64,000 nt of DNA from Brevibacterium sp. RIT 803 (GTDB lineage Bacteria; Actinomycetota; Actinomycetes; Actinomycetales; Brevibacteriaceae). The notes under the pieces were generated by a model that was not told the DNA's origin, did not search any database, and worked only from the letters and a program-made list of their open reading frames with translations. The position numbers were made by a program, and so were the translations under genes. Shown piece after piece: positions 15,658 to 24,418 of this stretch. The stretch spans positions 310,001 to 374,000 of the forward strand of contig NZ_JAFEMW010000002.1 in NCBI RefSeq assembly GCF_016892625.1, read 5' to 3'. Position 1 is the first letter of the stretch. Each line of letters starts with the position of its first letter.

Positions 15658-16878
15658 ATGACCGGCACCGCTCAACCGACCACTGCTGACTCCACCGCCT
15701 CGACGAATGATAGGACACCCACCAGCGGTCTTCTGACTCTGGGCCTACTTGCCGACTCTTCGATGGAGAACGAACGGCGACTCCCGATTCACCCTCATCA
15801 CCTCGATCGCATCGAGCCTGAGGTACGAGCCGAAATGATCGTCGAACGCGGCTATGCTGAGGATTTCCAGCTGGAGCCCGGCTACATCGAATCTCGGGTC
15901 GGACGAGTCGCGGAACGCTCCGAAGTCATCGAGTCCGCTGATGTCCTTCTCCTGCCGAAACCGCAGGCGGCAGACGTGGAGGCGATTCCCGAAGGCCGGA
16001 CTCTGTGGGGCTGGCCACACTGCGTGCAGGATGAGGCGATGGCACAGACCGCTATTGATCGTCGGCTCACTCTCATCGCCTTCGAAGCGATGAACCATTG
16101 GACTCGGCAGGGAGATTTCAGCCTGCACGTTTTCCACAAGAACAACGAGCTCGCCGGTTACTGTTCTGTCCAGCACGCATTGAGCCTCCGTGGCTCGACC
16201 GGTGATTATGGTCCGCGAATGAGTGCTGTCGTCATCGGCTTCGGTGCCACCGCGCGCGGTGCTGTCACTGCGTTGAAGGCCCAGGGGATCTACGATATCC
16301 AGGTCCTCACGCAAAGAGGGGCCTCAGCGGTCGGTTCGCCGATTCACAGCGCGCACATCACCCAGCTCAATACCGGCGATGGTCCGACCCACCTGTCCAC
16401 GGTGGTCACGGACGAGGGCGACGTACTCCTCCCGACCTTCCTCGCCTCACACGACATCGTCCTCAATTGCACGCTCCAAGATGTCTCCGCGCCGATGACC
16501 TACCTGCGCACAGAGGACCTGAAGGAGTTCGCTCCCGGCAGCCTCATCATCGACGTCTCATGCGATGAGGGAATGGGTTTCGAATGGGCCAAGCCCACAG
16601 GCTTCGAGAATCCGATGTTCACAGTCGGACAAGGCGTCAACTACTACGCCGTCGACCACACCCCGTCATACCTGTGGAACTCGGCAACGTGGGAGATCAG
16701 CGAAGCGATCTTGCCCTATCTGAGTACGGTGCTGGAGGGACCGGATGCTTGGGCACAGGTCCCCACCATCTCCCGGGCGATCGAGATCCAGAACGGTGAG
16801 ATCAAGAATCCGAGCATCTTGAGTTTTCAGAACCGGGAATCTGAGTACCCGCACACTCGCAACGCCGAGGTGAGCTGA
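15658..16878 (+). CDS. Alanine dehydrogenase/PNT-family oxidoreductase (carboxyethylornithine-synthase-like)
   Basis: 406 residues. ATG 15658 has GGGAGG four bases upstream, better than the in-frame ATG at 15646. The N-terminal SMENERRLPIHPHHLDRI corresponds to the KENERRVALTP motif of the AlaDH/PNT N-domain. The Rossmann part has VVIGFGATARGAVTALKAQG (GxGxxxxG). Family members are alanine dehydrogenase, transhydrogenase subunit PntA and N5-(carboxyethyl)ornithine synthase. The HPHH in place of the usual sequence and the lack of a membrane part argue against PntA. An NAD(P)-linked imino-acid reductase is likely; the substrate is uncertain. Confidence 0.75.
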   Translation: MTGTAQPTTADSTASTNDRTPTSGLLTLGLLADSSMENERRLPIHPHHLDRIEPEVRAEMIVERGYAEDFQLEPGYIESRVGRVAERSEVIESADVLLLPKPQAADVEAIPEGRTLWGWPHCVQDEAMAQTAIDRRLTLIAFEAMNHWTRQGDFSLHVFHKNNELAGYCSVQHALSLRGSTGDYGPRMSAVVIGFGATARGAVTALKAQGIYDIQVLTQRGASAVGSPIHSAHITQLNTGDGPTHLSTVVTDEGDVLLPTFLASHDIVLNCTLQDVSAPMTYLRTEDLKEFAPGSLIIDVSCDEGMGFEWAKPTGFENPMFTVGQGVNYYAVDHTPSYLWNSATWEISEAILPYLSTVLEGPDAWAQVPTISRAIEIQNGEIKNPSILSFQNRESEYPHTRNAEVS

Positions 16879-16971
16879 GTCCGCAACCTCGGGCTTGACT
16901 GATTCACGTGGCTGGTCTCAGGCTCTCGACAAGAGCCTTCGTCCCACTCCGCCGGATCGACAATGTCCTCG

Positions 16972-17817
16972 TCACCGCTCCAGGCCGAGCATAGTGGTCG
17001 CGATGGCGCCGTTCGCGCATTCCGGTATCTGTGTTCCCATATCCTCATGGATCAACAGCTGCGCTTCAGGGATCTCTGCGGCAAGCGCTTCACCGTTGCC
17101 GATGGGAAAGAAGGGGTCGGCTCGACCATGGACAACCAGACTGGGTATTCGCAGGTCACCGAGGCGTTCTCGCCAGCGTGGTGAGCAGTCGATCCGGGAG
17201 AAGGTCATGCCTAACTGATTCGCCTGGTGGACCGCGGCCCCCGACGTCGGAGTTCGGTCCCAGATCCGAGCTGCGATCTCGAGAGCCTGTGCGGGATCGT
17301 TGCCCAGAATAGCGGCGTTGCCAGCTGCAAACTCGGCTACGGCTCGACGGCTGTTCCAATCAGGCTGAGGACTCGAGAACACAGCAGACATCACCGTCTG
17401 ATCGTGGTCCGGCAGGTCATCATCGACAGGACCAGGCGCAACCGGTCGGGTACTCACCAGCGTCAGTGCCGAAAATGACTCCGGGTGATCCAGCGCAGCA
17501 ACTTGGGCGACCATGCCTCCGACACCGTGCCCACCGAGATGGGCGGACTCCGCGCCGAGAGCTGCGACGAGGTCAGCGGCGTCATCGGCAAGATCACGCA
17601 GGTCGTACGCCGGGGCCTCCGGGTCTTTGGTGGTTGAAGCACCCGAATCACGCAGGTCGTAGCGAACGACTCTGCGCCCGCCCTCGGCCACCCGTTCGCA
17701 GAGCGAGTCGGGCCACGACAACATCGTGGTTCCGCCGGCTAACAGCACAAGGGGATCCTCTTCGCAGCCGAAGCTCTCTACACCGAGGGTGACGCCGTTC
17801 ACTCTGATGGTGGCCAT
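16972..17817 (-). CDS. Alpha/beta-hydrolase-fold protein lacking nucleophile and catalytic His
   Basis: 281 residues. The fold is clear: VLLAGGTTMLSWPDSLCERV oxyanion region, RRVVRYDLRDSGAST, and LVVHGRADPFFP carrying the acid. The nucleophile elbow, normally GHSxGG, reads GHGVGG, so Ser is replaced by Gly (codon GGT). The C-terminal histidine motif, normally MGHxxP, reads MGTQIPE, with Thr for His. Two of three triad members are therefore missing while the rest is well preserved. It may bind a ligand without hydrolysis, or be a recently inactivated gene. No frameshift or stop is present. ATG 17817 has a weak ribosome binding site. Confidence 0.8.
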   Translation of the reverse strand: MATIRVNGVTLGVESFGCEEDPLVLLAGGTTMLSWPDSLCERVAEGGRRVVRYDLRDSGASTTKDPEAPAYDLRDLADDAADLVAALGAESAHLGGHGVGGMVAQVAALDHPESFSALTLVSTRPVAPGPVDDDLPDHDQTVMSAVFSSPQPDWNSRRAVAEFAAGNAAILGNDPAQALEIAARIWDRTPTSGAAVHQANQLGMTFSRIDCSPRWRERLGDLRIPSLVVHGRADPFFPIGNGEALAAEIPEAQLLIHEDMGTQIPECANGAIATTMLGLER

Positions 17818-18201
17818 AAGGCACGATAGCACTGCGTTCGCTCATGACTGCTCAACAGGATTGCGTCATCCTCTGTTGTCGAACCGAGCGCGGCGGGCTC
17901 CCCCACCTGCACATGGACCTTGTGGGAAAGATCGCGGACACCTGCAGAAGGCGAAGAATGGCCCCGCCAGAAACCCGCATGCGGCGTTCCCAGTGGCCGC
18001 CCCCGCGTGACCAACTCGAATCCAAGGACTCCGCATAGATAGAAGCTTCCGGACTCATCTACCTCGGCTTGTCCATGGCCCTGGCCATCATCATCCTCGG
18101 CCTCGGCCTATCACTGACTGTACGCCGCTCCCCTCGGAACCAGGGGTGACATCGAACCGGAACTCCGCGGAGGCAGGCAGCCTCCGCGACGCCGCACCAG
18201 G
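17818..18201. other. 384-bp gap with a hairpin and a membrane-helix fragment
   Basis: No intact gene. On the plus strand, 18039-18149 (after a TAG at 18036-18038) reads IEASGLIYLGLSMALAIIIL... to ...RRSPRNQG and TGA. This is a single hydrophobic helix with a basic tail and no good start codon; it looks like the C-terminal stub of a lost membrane protein. A hairpin at 18166-18188 follows. The rest (17818-18030) shows no codon bias. Confidence 0.4.
18166..18188 (-). terminator. Hairpin downstream of alpha/beta hydrolase gene
   Basis: CGCGGAGGC / GCCTCCGCG arms of 9 bp with a 5-base loop, lying 14 bases beyond the stop of the minus-strand hydrolase gene. There is no T-run. Confidence 0.45.
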
Positions 18202-19431
18202 TTATCGAAGTTGTTCCGATAGGTAGTTCTCTGCGATGCTGACGTGTCCCTGTCCGCCGATGGAGTTCTTCGCTTTCTGCGAGTAGGCGTGGTTCGCGAG
18301 TGGGATCTGCACCGTCTCGACGTCGACTCCACGGTCTCGGGCCGCGTCGACCCACGCGAATTGGTCAGCAGGGATGATGACGTCATCACGCATCGCGGTC
18401 ATCACGAGCGTCGGCGGAGCCGCAGCAGTGAGGTGCGCGGAGGAATTCACCGCAGCGTAGCGTTTCGGGAATTCCTTGGGGGTGCCACCCGTGTAACTGG
18501 TCGCAAATATGCGCGAGCCTGTGCCCGCGCCCGGGCCAGCAGGGGCGTTCTTGTAGAGGCCCGTCACGTCGAACGCGGGATAGTCGGCGACAACCGCAGC
18601 GGGAACGGGGACGTTCCCACCACACGACGACTCGGCGGTGCCGTCCGCTGCGGCGCCGGCGGTGTTGGCGACCAGGTTTCCGCCTGAGCTCTCACCCCAG
18701 AACGCGAGACGATCCATATCTGCACCGAGCGTGTCAGCGTGGTCCTGAATCCAGCTCGCGGCGCACGCAACCTGCGAAGGCGCACTCTGCCAAGTCGCGT
18801 TGTCCTTGGTGGCAAGCTCGTATTCGACCGCCACTACCAAGTAGCCGTGGTCAGCCAGGGTGCGAAGCTCTGAGCTCACTGCATTTGGCTCACCCGCAAT
18901 CCAGCCGCCACCGTGGACGGCCATGATGGTCGGTGTCGAGCGCTTCACATTCTTCGGCTCGTAGATCGAGAGGGACAGGTGGTCCCCCGCGCTGGTCTTG
19001 GCGTACACCTCCTGGCGGTCGGGCGACGCCGCGTCCATTGCGGAGAGCCCGAACGTCGCGGTGAAGAGGTTGACCGATCCGCCGGCCGAGGTGATGGCTC
19101 CGACGAGAACTGTCACCACAGCGATGTTAGCGACCGCGCCGATCCCGCCGAGCCCTGTCGTGACTGCACCTGTGCGCCGAGGCCCCCTGCGCATAGCGAC
19201 GATTCCGACGAGGAGCACGATCAGTCCTGCAATAGCCGCTATCGGCGCCAGGGTGGGCGCGAACCGAGCCGCAACCGTGCTCAGTGGCCCAAGCCCGGGC
19301 ACCAGCGAGGCAAGTCCGAACAGAGCTGCAATCACGCCCAGTATGAGACCGAGGACGAGGACCGCTACCCGGACTACCTTCGCGACGACCCCTCTTTCCG
19401 AGGGCGGTAGCGAACTCGTGCTGTTGGTCAT
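18202..19431 (-). CDS. Membrane-anchored alpha/beta hydrolase (HSL/BD-FAE-like esterase)
   Basis: 409 residues. Three N-terminal membrane helices (about residues 17-45, 60-80 and 92-115) precede an extracytoplasmic esterase domain. The oxyanion motif HGGGW (in IMAVHGGGWIAGE), nucleophile GESSGG, acid in TAMRDDVIIPADQ and His in PLANHAYSQ are all present, so the triad is complete, in contrast with the neighbouring hydrolase. Pairs of Cys in the catalytic domain fit an exported location. The substrate is probably an ester of short or medium chain; no neighbour specifies it. Confidence 0.86.
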   Translation of the reverse strand: MTNSTSSLPPSERGVVAKVVRVAVLVLGLILGVIAALFGLASLVPGLGPLSTVAARFAPTLAPIAAIAGLIVLLVGIVAMRRGPRRTGAVTTGLGGIGAVANIAVVTVLVGAITSAGGSVNLFTATFGLSAMDAASPDRQEVYAKTSAGDHLSLSIYEPKNVKRSTPTIMAVHGGGWIAGEPNAVSSELRTLADHGYLVVAVEYELATKDNATWQSAPSQVACAASWIQDHADTLGADMDRLAFWGESSGGNLVANTAGAAADGTAESSCGGNVPVPAAVVADYPAFDVTGLYKNAPAGPGAGTGSRIFATSYTGGTPKEFPKRYAAVNSSAHLTAAAPPTLVMTAMRDDVIIPADQFAWVDAARDRGVDVETVQIPLANHAYSQKAKNSIGGQGHVSIAENYLSEQLR

Positions 19432-19600
19432 CTTCTGTCCTCAACTTTCGATCTTCCAGGTTGACAGTCCACCTGCATCAGATCTCGTCGTTGCGATCAT
19501 ATGCTGACGCCAGGGGTCACTCTAGCGCAGGGCATGATCCGGTGAGGTGAGCAACCGTCCTTGCACGCGAGCATCATGGACGCAGACAGCGTCATCGGAG

Positions 19601-20542
19601 CTAGCCGAGCAGTTCGAGACCGAAACCCGTGACGACGGCTCGCACTTCTTCGAGGTAGCGTCGCGCTTGCCCAGTGAGCGGGATCCCCGAATGGTCGATC
19701 CAGCCGATCTCGATGCGTTCGTCGACGTCGAGCGGAATCGCAACGATCTCTGGATCGAGGTCGTCGCTGATGATGCCCGTAGAGATCGTGTAGCCGTCGA
19801 GCCCGATCATGAGGTTGAAGATCGTCGCACGGTCGGAGACCCGGATCTCCTGTCTACTCGACAAAGTCGACAGGATCTCCTCGGCGAAGTAGAACGAGTT
19901 GTTCGCTCCCTGATCGAAGGTGAGCCGTGGCACGTCGGCGAGATCGTCAAGGGTGACGCGATCTCGTGCGGCAAGCGGGTTCCTCCGGGAGATGAAGATG
20001 TGTGGAACTGCAGCGAAAAGGGGGTGAAAGACAAGCCCGGAGTCCCGCAGCAGTTTGTCGATGACCTTCTGATTGAAGTCGTTCCGGTAAAGAATGCCGA
20101 GCTCACTGCGGAGCGTGCGAACATCTTCGATGATGTCCCAGGTGCGAGTCTCTCGCAGCGAAAACTCATACTCGGCCGCATCGCTGGCCTTGACCATCCG
20201 CACGAACGCATCAACGACGAACGAGTAGTGCTGCGAAGATACCCCGAGGAGACGTCGCGATGGGGGCCGACCGAGATAGTGCTGCTCGAGGAGCTCAGCC
20301 TGCTCAACGACTTGCCTTGCATAGCCGAGGAACTCCGCACCATCAACAGTGAGTGTCACTCCGCGGGCGGATCGGAAAAGCAAGGCCCGACCCACCCGGG
20401 TCTCAAGATCTTTCATAGCTGCAGACATCGTCGGCTGGGAGACATAGAGCAGATCAGCAGCGGCCGTGATCGAGCCCTCCGCAGCGACTTCGATGAAGTA
20501 GTGGAGCTGCAGCAACGTGATGCTTCTCAATCCTCGGGACAT
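19601..20542 (-). CDS. LysR-type regulator, divergent from mesX-mesD
   Basis: 313 residues. The N-terminal helix-turn-helix LLQLHYFIEVAAEGSITAAA DLLYVSQPTMSAAMKDLE and the long effector-binding domain (about residues 95-300) are typical LTTR features. It is divergent from mesX with 114 bases between starts, the standard position for a LysR activator or repressor of the neighbouring operon. A response to methionine or homocysteine status is inferred from the target genes only. Confidence 0.88.
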   Translation of the reverse strand: MSRGLRSITLLQLHYFIEVAAEGSITAAADLLYVSQPTMSAAMKDLETRVGRALLFRSARGVTLTVDGAEFLGYARQVVEQAELLEQHYLGRPPSRRLLGVSSQHYSFVVDAFVRMVKASDAAEYEFSLRETRTWDIIEDVRTLRSELGILYRNDFNQKVIDKLLRDSGLVFHPLFAAVPHIFISRRNPLAARDRVTLDDLADVPRLTFDQGANNSFYFAEEILSTLSSRQEIRVSDRATIFNLMIGLDGYTISTGIISDDLDPEIVAIPLDVDERIEIGWIDHSGIPLTGQARRYLEEVRAVVTGFGLELLG

Positions 20543-20656
20543 AGATAAAGCCTATATGAACCCATAGTTCAGCCAAGTTACCCGATATCCTCCCGTTGCC
20601 TGCAGGATGGTTTCGAAGACCTCCGCATGGCCGATCGAGTACGGAATTGGACGTCC

Positions 20657-21649
20657 ATGACCACCGAATTCACATTCAGCATCACTACCACCCGATTCGA
20701 CGAGCACTACTCGCCGTCGGAGAGTTCACGGGCTACGACGAACTTCGCGAACCTCGCCAGGGGCGAGCATCGTCGGCAGAACCTCCGCAACACCCTGACG
20801 ACTATCAATCGCCGGTTCAACGACCTCGCCCACTGGGACAACCCCGACAGGGACCGCTACACCGTCGATCTCGATATCATCTCCGGGGAGCTGCAGTTCA
20901 CCGCCACAGGCGGCGATCAGGAATTCCCATTGCTTGAGGTTCTGGATATCCAAATCCTCGATCGAATGACCGGTGACCGCCACCCCGGGATCGTGGGAAA
21001 CAACTTCTCTTCATACGTCCGGGATTTCGATTTCAGCGTGCGACTTCCAGCGGTCAACGATGCCGCGAGCGAATTCACCGTCCCCGACGACTTCGGCGAT
21101 CTCCACGGCAAGCTGTTCCAGCACTTCCTCGATTCCGCTGCATATCGTGAACGCTTCCAGGCGGCACCCGTGGTCTGCATCAGCGTGTCGACGAGCAAGA
21201 CGTACCATCGGACCGAGAATCACCATCCGATTCTCGGGGTGGAGTACCAGCAAGACGAGTCGTCGCTGACCGACGACTATTTCGGAAAGATGGGACTACA
21301 GGTGAGATATTTTATGCCGCCTGGCAGCGTCGCGCCGCTTGCATTCTATTTCCGCGGCGATCTCCTCAACGACTATTCCAATCTGCAGCTCATCGGCACG
21401 ATCAGCACGATGGAGACCTTCCAAAGGATCTATCGACCGGAGATCTACAACGCCCACGTGGCCGCCGAGGAGACCTACCGACCGACGCTGAAGCGACAGG
21501 ACTTCTCGGAGACACCGATCGCCTACGATCGCGCCGAACGTAGTCAGCTCGCAATCAAGCAGGGAAAGTACACGGCGGAGGCTTTCGTCTACCCGCACCG
21601 GGACATGCTCGAACAGTGGGCCGCCAACTATCCCCTTCCAGCCGCATGA
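20657..21649 (+). CDS. mesX: MesX (DUF1852), partner of folate-independent methionine synthase
   Basis: 330 residues from ATG 20657. The sequence (FTFSITTTRFDEHYSPSESS start; RRFNDLAHWDNPDRDRYTVD; GIVGNNFSSYVRDFDFSVRL; KTYHRTENHHPILGVEYQQD) matches the DUF1852 family as I know it. DUF1852 proteins are encoded next to short MetE-like proteins; the MesD group was shown to need MesX, and oxygen, to supply methionine. Here mesD follows 17 bases downstream, exactly that arrangement. The chemistry of MesX is not established; several conserved His could hold a metal. The LysR gene upstream is the likely regulator. Confidence 0.83.
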   Translation: MTTEFTFSITTTRFDEHYSPSESSRATTNFANLARGEHRRQNLRNTLTTINRRFNDLAHWDNPDRDRYTVDLDIISGELQFTATGGDQEFPLLEVLDIQILDRMTGDRHPGIVGNNFSSYVRDFDFSVRLPAVNDAASEFTVPDDFGDLHGKLFQHFLDSAAYRERFQAAPVVCISVSTSKTYHRTENHHPILGVEYQQDESSLTDDYFGKMGLQVRYFMPPGSVAPLAFYFRGDLLNDYSNLQLIGTISTMETFQRIYRPEIYNAHVAAEETYRPTLKRQDFSETPIAYDRAERSQLAIKQGKYTAEAFVYPHRDMLEQWAANYPLPAA

Positions 21650-21666
21650 CCACAGGAGAAGAATCG

Positions 21667-22707
21667 ATGACGCCGACACTATTGCCCACTTCGATCGTCG
21701 GCAGCCTGCCCAAGCCCTCGTGGCTGGCACAGCCTGAGACTCTCTGGTCACCGTGGAATCTGCAGGGCGATGACCTGGCCGAGGGCAGGCGCGATGCCCT
21801 GCGTATCGCAGTCCACGAGCAGACTAACCGCGGCATCGATCTCATCAGCGACGGAGAACAGACCCGACAGCACTTCGTCACCACATTCATCGAGCATCTC
21901 AACGGTGTTGATTTCGAGAAGCGGAAGACGGTCCGAATCCGCGATCGCTATGACGCAAGCGTGCCCACCGTGGTCGGCGCCGTAAGCCGTGAGGAACCAG
22001 TGTTCGCCGACGACGCGAAGTTCCTCCGACAGCAGACCGACCAACCGATCAAATGGGCGCTCCCGGGCCCGATGACCATGATCGACACGCTCTACGACGG
22101 CTATTACAAGAGCCGCGAGAAATTGGCCTGGGAGTTCGCCGCTGTCCTCAATCAGGAGGCGCGGGATCTGGAAGCGGCCGGAGTTGACATCATCCAGTTC
22201 GACGAGCCTGCCTTCAATGTCTTCTTCGACGAGATGAAGGACTGGGGAATTGCCACTCTGGAGAGAGCCGCGGAAGGACTGCGCGCAGAAACTGCCGTAC
22301 ACATCTGCTACGGCTACGGGATCACGGCAAACAATAACTGGAAATCAACCCTCGGATCCGAATGGCGCCAGTACGAGGAATCATTCCCGCTCCTACAGCA
22401 GTCGACCGTCGACATCGTCTCACTGGAGTGCCATAACTCCCGTGTCCCGATAGACCTCCTCGAGCTCATTCGCGGCAAAAAAGTCATGCTTGGGGCCATC
22501 GACGTGGCAAATGAGACCATCGAGACTCCGGAGGAAGTCGCCGACACTCTGCGCAAGGTACTCAAATTCGTCGACCCGGACCAACTCATCCCGAGCACGA
22601 ACTGCGGCATGGCGCCGTTCTCGCGGGATGTTGCCCTCGGGAAGTTGAGTGCACTGAGCGCGGGAACGAGCACCATTCGTGAGGAGCTCTCTGCTTCACG
22701 GTCCTAA
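21667..22707 (+). CDS. mesD: MesD, short MetE-like folate-independent methionine synthase
   Basis: 346 residues, start fixed by AGGAGA eight bases upstream. It is equivalent only to the C-terminal catalytic half of cobalamin-independent MetE. The substrate loop is TSIVGSLPKPSWL and the zinc ligands are in VHICYGYG (His and Cys), SLECHNSR (Glu) and STNCGMAP (Cys), so the homocysteine site is intact. The N-terminal half that holds the polyglutamyl folate in MetE is absent. Pairing with mesX assigns it to the MesD group, whose methyl donor is not a folate and is unidentified. Confidence 0.86.
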   Translation: MTPTLLPTSIVGSLPKPSWLAQPETLWSPWNLQGDDLAEGRRDALRIAVHEQTNRGIDLISDGEQTRQHFVTTFIEHLNGVDFEKRKTVRIRDRYDASVPTVVGAVSREEPVFADDAKFLRQQTDQPIKWALPGPMTMIDTLYDGYYKSREKLAWEFAAVLNQEARDLEAAGVDIIQFDEPAFNVFFDEMKDWGIATLERAAEGLRAETAVHICYGYGITANNNWKSTLGSEWRQYEESFPLLQQSTVDIVSLECHNSRVPIDLLELIRGKKVMLGAIDVANETIETPEEVADTLRKVLKFVDPDQLIPSTNCGMAPFSRDVALGKLSALSAGTSTIREELSASRS

Positions 22708-22731
22708 ACCACCTGGCGGCATTGTTTGGCC

Positions 22732-23208
22732 TCAGCAAGCCTGCGCAGGGATCGACGTCGGACTCCGCCAAGCACGACCACGTCCTGCCGCCAGGACTGT
22801 CTGGACAATCAAATAGTTTGATTCCAGGAACGGTCGGAACGCTCCAGAGCCTCCGTCGCGGCCCGGAGACGCCATTGGGCAGTCAGCTACGCTGTCGAAT
22901 GCAGCTGTCGCCGCAACGAGTGCGACACCCAGCCGGGACGGCCGTCGTGACAACGCAATGAGACAGACGCCGACCCAGCCGAGGTTAACAGCCGCTGCAA
23001 GAGAGAGGTCACTGTCGCGAGAACGCACCGCGGCTGCAAACAACGTCACGCTTGTTGCGCCCAGTGCGGTCCCGATGATCGGGCGGGACTTCAGCGAAGG
23101 ATCGATGGCTGAGGCGACGAGATCACTGCCCAGCACCGCCGATCCGGCGATCGCGCATCCCACGCCGTCAGCAACGAGCACGCCCTTGGCGCGGAAAACG
23201 CGATTCAC
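22732..23208 (-). CDS. Small integral membrane protein, unknown function
   Basis: 158 residues with about four hydrophobic segments (residues 8-30, 42-60, 68-85 and 90-110), followed by a polar C-terminal 50 residues containing ADCPMASPGRDGG. The layout (AKGVLVADGVGCAIAGSAVL at the N-terminus) resembles small actinobacterial four-helix proteins found beside stress genes, but I cannot name the family. It is convergent with mesD and 24 bases from it. Confidence 0.6.
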   Translation of the reverse strand: MNRVFRAKGVLVADGVGCAIAGSAVLGSDLVASAIDPSLKSRPIIGTALGATSVTLFAAAVRSRDSDLSLAAAVNLGWVGVCLIALSRRPSRLGVALVAATAAFDSVADCPMASPGRDGGSGAFRPFLESNYLIVQTVLAAGRGRAWRSPTSIPAQAC

Positions 23209-23438
23209 TTCTACCTGCCCCCAGACGTCGAACCGGAACTCGATTCCACACTAGCCCGGAACCCCACCACATGCCTACGTGTCGGGCCTTCTGAGCGCAG
23301 CGGCACGCCACACACTCACTAGCAGCGGAATCTCCCATGCACCGTCCACCGGGCTCAGCAACGACGAGAAAGCAGAACATCGATGCATGGGACATCGTCC
23401 ATGGGACTACGTCGCGCTCAAGCATCCGCCCGGTACAG

Positions 23439-23870
23439 CTACAGAGGCTTCTCGCTGAACGTGGTGAGCAAGCGGGCGAAACGAGAAATGTCGTCCTGTG
23501 CCCAATCGCCGATGTGCTCTGCAATGGCCGCGTCCAACCGTCGCCTCATCACCACTGTGGCTTCTGCCCCGAGGCTGGTCAGCGCGTAGTAGGCCGCCCT
23601 CCGATCTGGGCCGCCCACGGTGTCAATCAGTCCGGAAGCGGCCAGTGTCGCCGCGCGCCTGCTCACCACCGATCGATCTGTGCCCACCTCGAGAGCGATA
23701 TCACGCGCCGACGGCGACCCATCGGCCCGAGCGACCGCGCTGAGCACCGGATAGGTCGACTCGTTCAGCCCTTCCGCGATGCCGTGTGTGAGATCAGAGT
23801 AGAGACGACCCCTGAAAGCTCGCCCGAGAATCTTCCCAAGAGCCTCGGCAATCACCCGTTCGTCACTCAT
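23439..23870 (-). CDS. MarR-family regulator
   Basis: 143 residues from ATG 23870 (a start 15 bases upstream is also possible). ESTYPVLSAVARADGSPSAR DIALEVGTDRSVVSRRAATL is the MarR winged helix, followed by the wing DTVGGPDRRAAYYALT. It is divergent from a SnoaL-like gene. The 160-bp gap contains two copies of CTATGC-N5-GCAYAG, probably its operators. Confidence 0.88.
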   Translation of the reverse strand: MSDERVIAEALGKILGRAFRGRLYSDLTHGIAEGLNESTYPVLSAVARADGSPSARDIALEVGTDRSVVSRRAATLAASGLIDTVGGPDRRAAYYALTSLGAEATVVMRRRLDAAIAEHIGDWAQDDISRFARLLTTFSEKPL

Positions 23871-23963
23871 GTCCAGCCTCCTCATGCCACCTGGCTACCG
23901 CCGTCGCCACCCACCCTAACCTCTGCGCCAGCGCGGGAATCGACCGCGAGATCCACAATATAT

Positions 23964-24014
23964 CTATGCACGTTGCACAGGTAGATGCTAGGTTTATCTA
24001 TGCAACCAGCATAG
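23964..24014. promoter_or_regulatory. Two tandem inverted repeats, candidate MarR operators
   Basis: CTATGC-ACGTT-GCACAG (23964-23980) and CTATGC-AACCA-GCATAG (23998-24014; perfect). Centres are 34 bp apart, in the divergent gap between the MarR gene and the SnoaL-like gene. Both are preceded by AT, giving a repeated ATCTATGCA. Confidence 0.6.
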
Positions 24015-24031
24015 CTAAGAAGAGGAGACCC

Positions 24032-24418
24032 ATGACCAACATCACCGCAGCACTGCACGATCTGCTGAATGAGCGTCAACTGCCGCTGGAAGAGGCCGTG
24101 CGCCGGCATTTCACCGACACATATCGCCAACGAACCGATGGTACGTGGGACGACCGCGCCGGGTTCGTTCAGCACATTGCGCACCTCCGTACGATTGTCG
24201 CGAATGCGACTATCACCATCCGCGATGAGCTGCGGGACGGCGACCGGTACGCCGATCGCCACATCGCTCACATCATCAAGCAGGATGGAGGCGAGGTAGT
24301 CCAAGAGGTCTACCTGTTCGGAACCCTGGCACCAGATGGGCGCTTCGACAGAGTGGAGGAAGTCACGATGATGCTCGATGGCGACGAGGGCGATCGCGCT
24401 ATCGGCTCGGCCCACTGA
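24032..24418 (+). CDS. SnoaL-like (NTF2-fold) protein
   Basis: 128 residues, ATG 24032 with AGAGGAGACCC upstream. LLNERQLPLEEAVRRHFTD TYRQRTDGTW, IAHLRTIVANATITIRDELR and EVVQEVYLFGTL...GRFDRVEEVTMML give the cone-shaped NTF2/SnoaL pattern of small polyketide-cyclase or ketosteroid-isomerase-like proteins. It is probably repressed by the divergent MarR protein. The ligand is unknown. Confidence 0.8.
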   Translation: MTNITAALHDLLNERQLPLEEAVRRHFTDTYRQRTDGTWDDRAGFVQHIAHLRTIVANATITIRDELRDGDRYADRHIAHIIKQDGGEVVQEVYLFGTLAPDGRFDRVEEVTMMLDGDEGDRAIGSAH

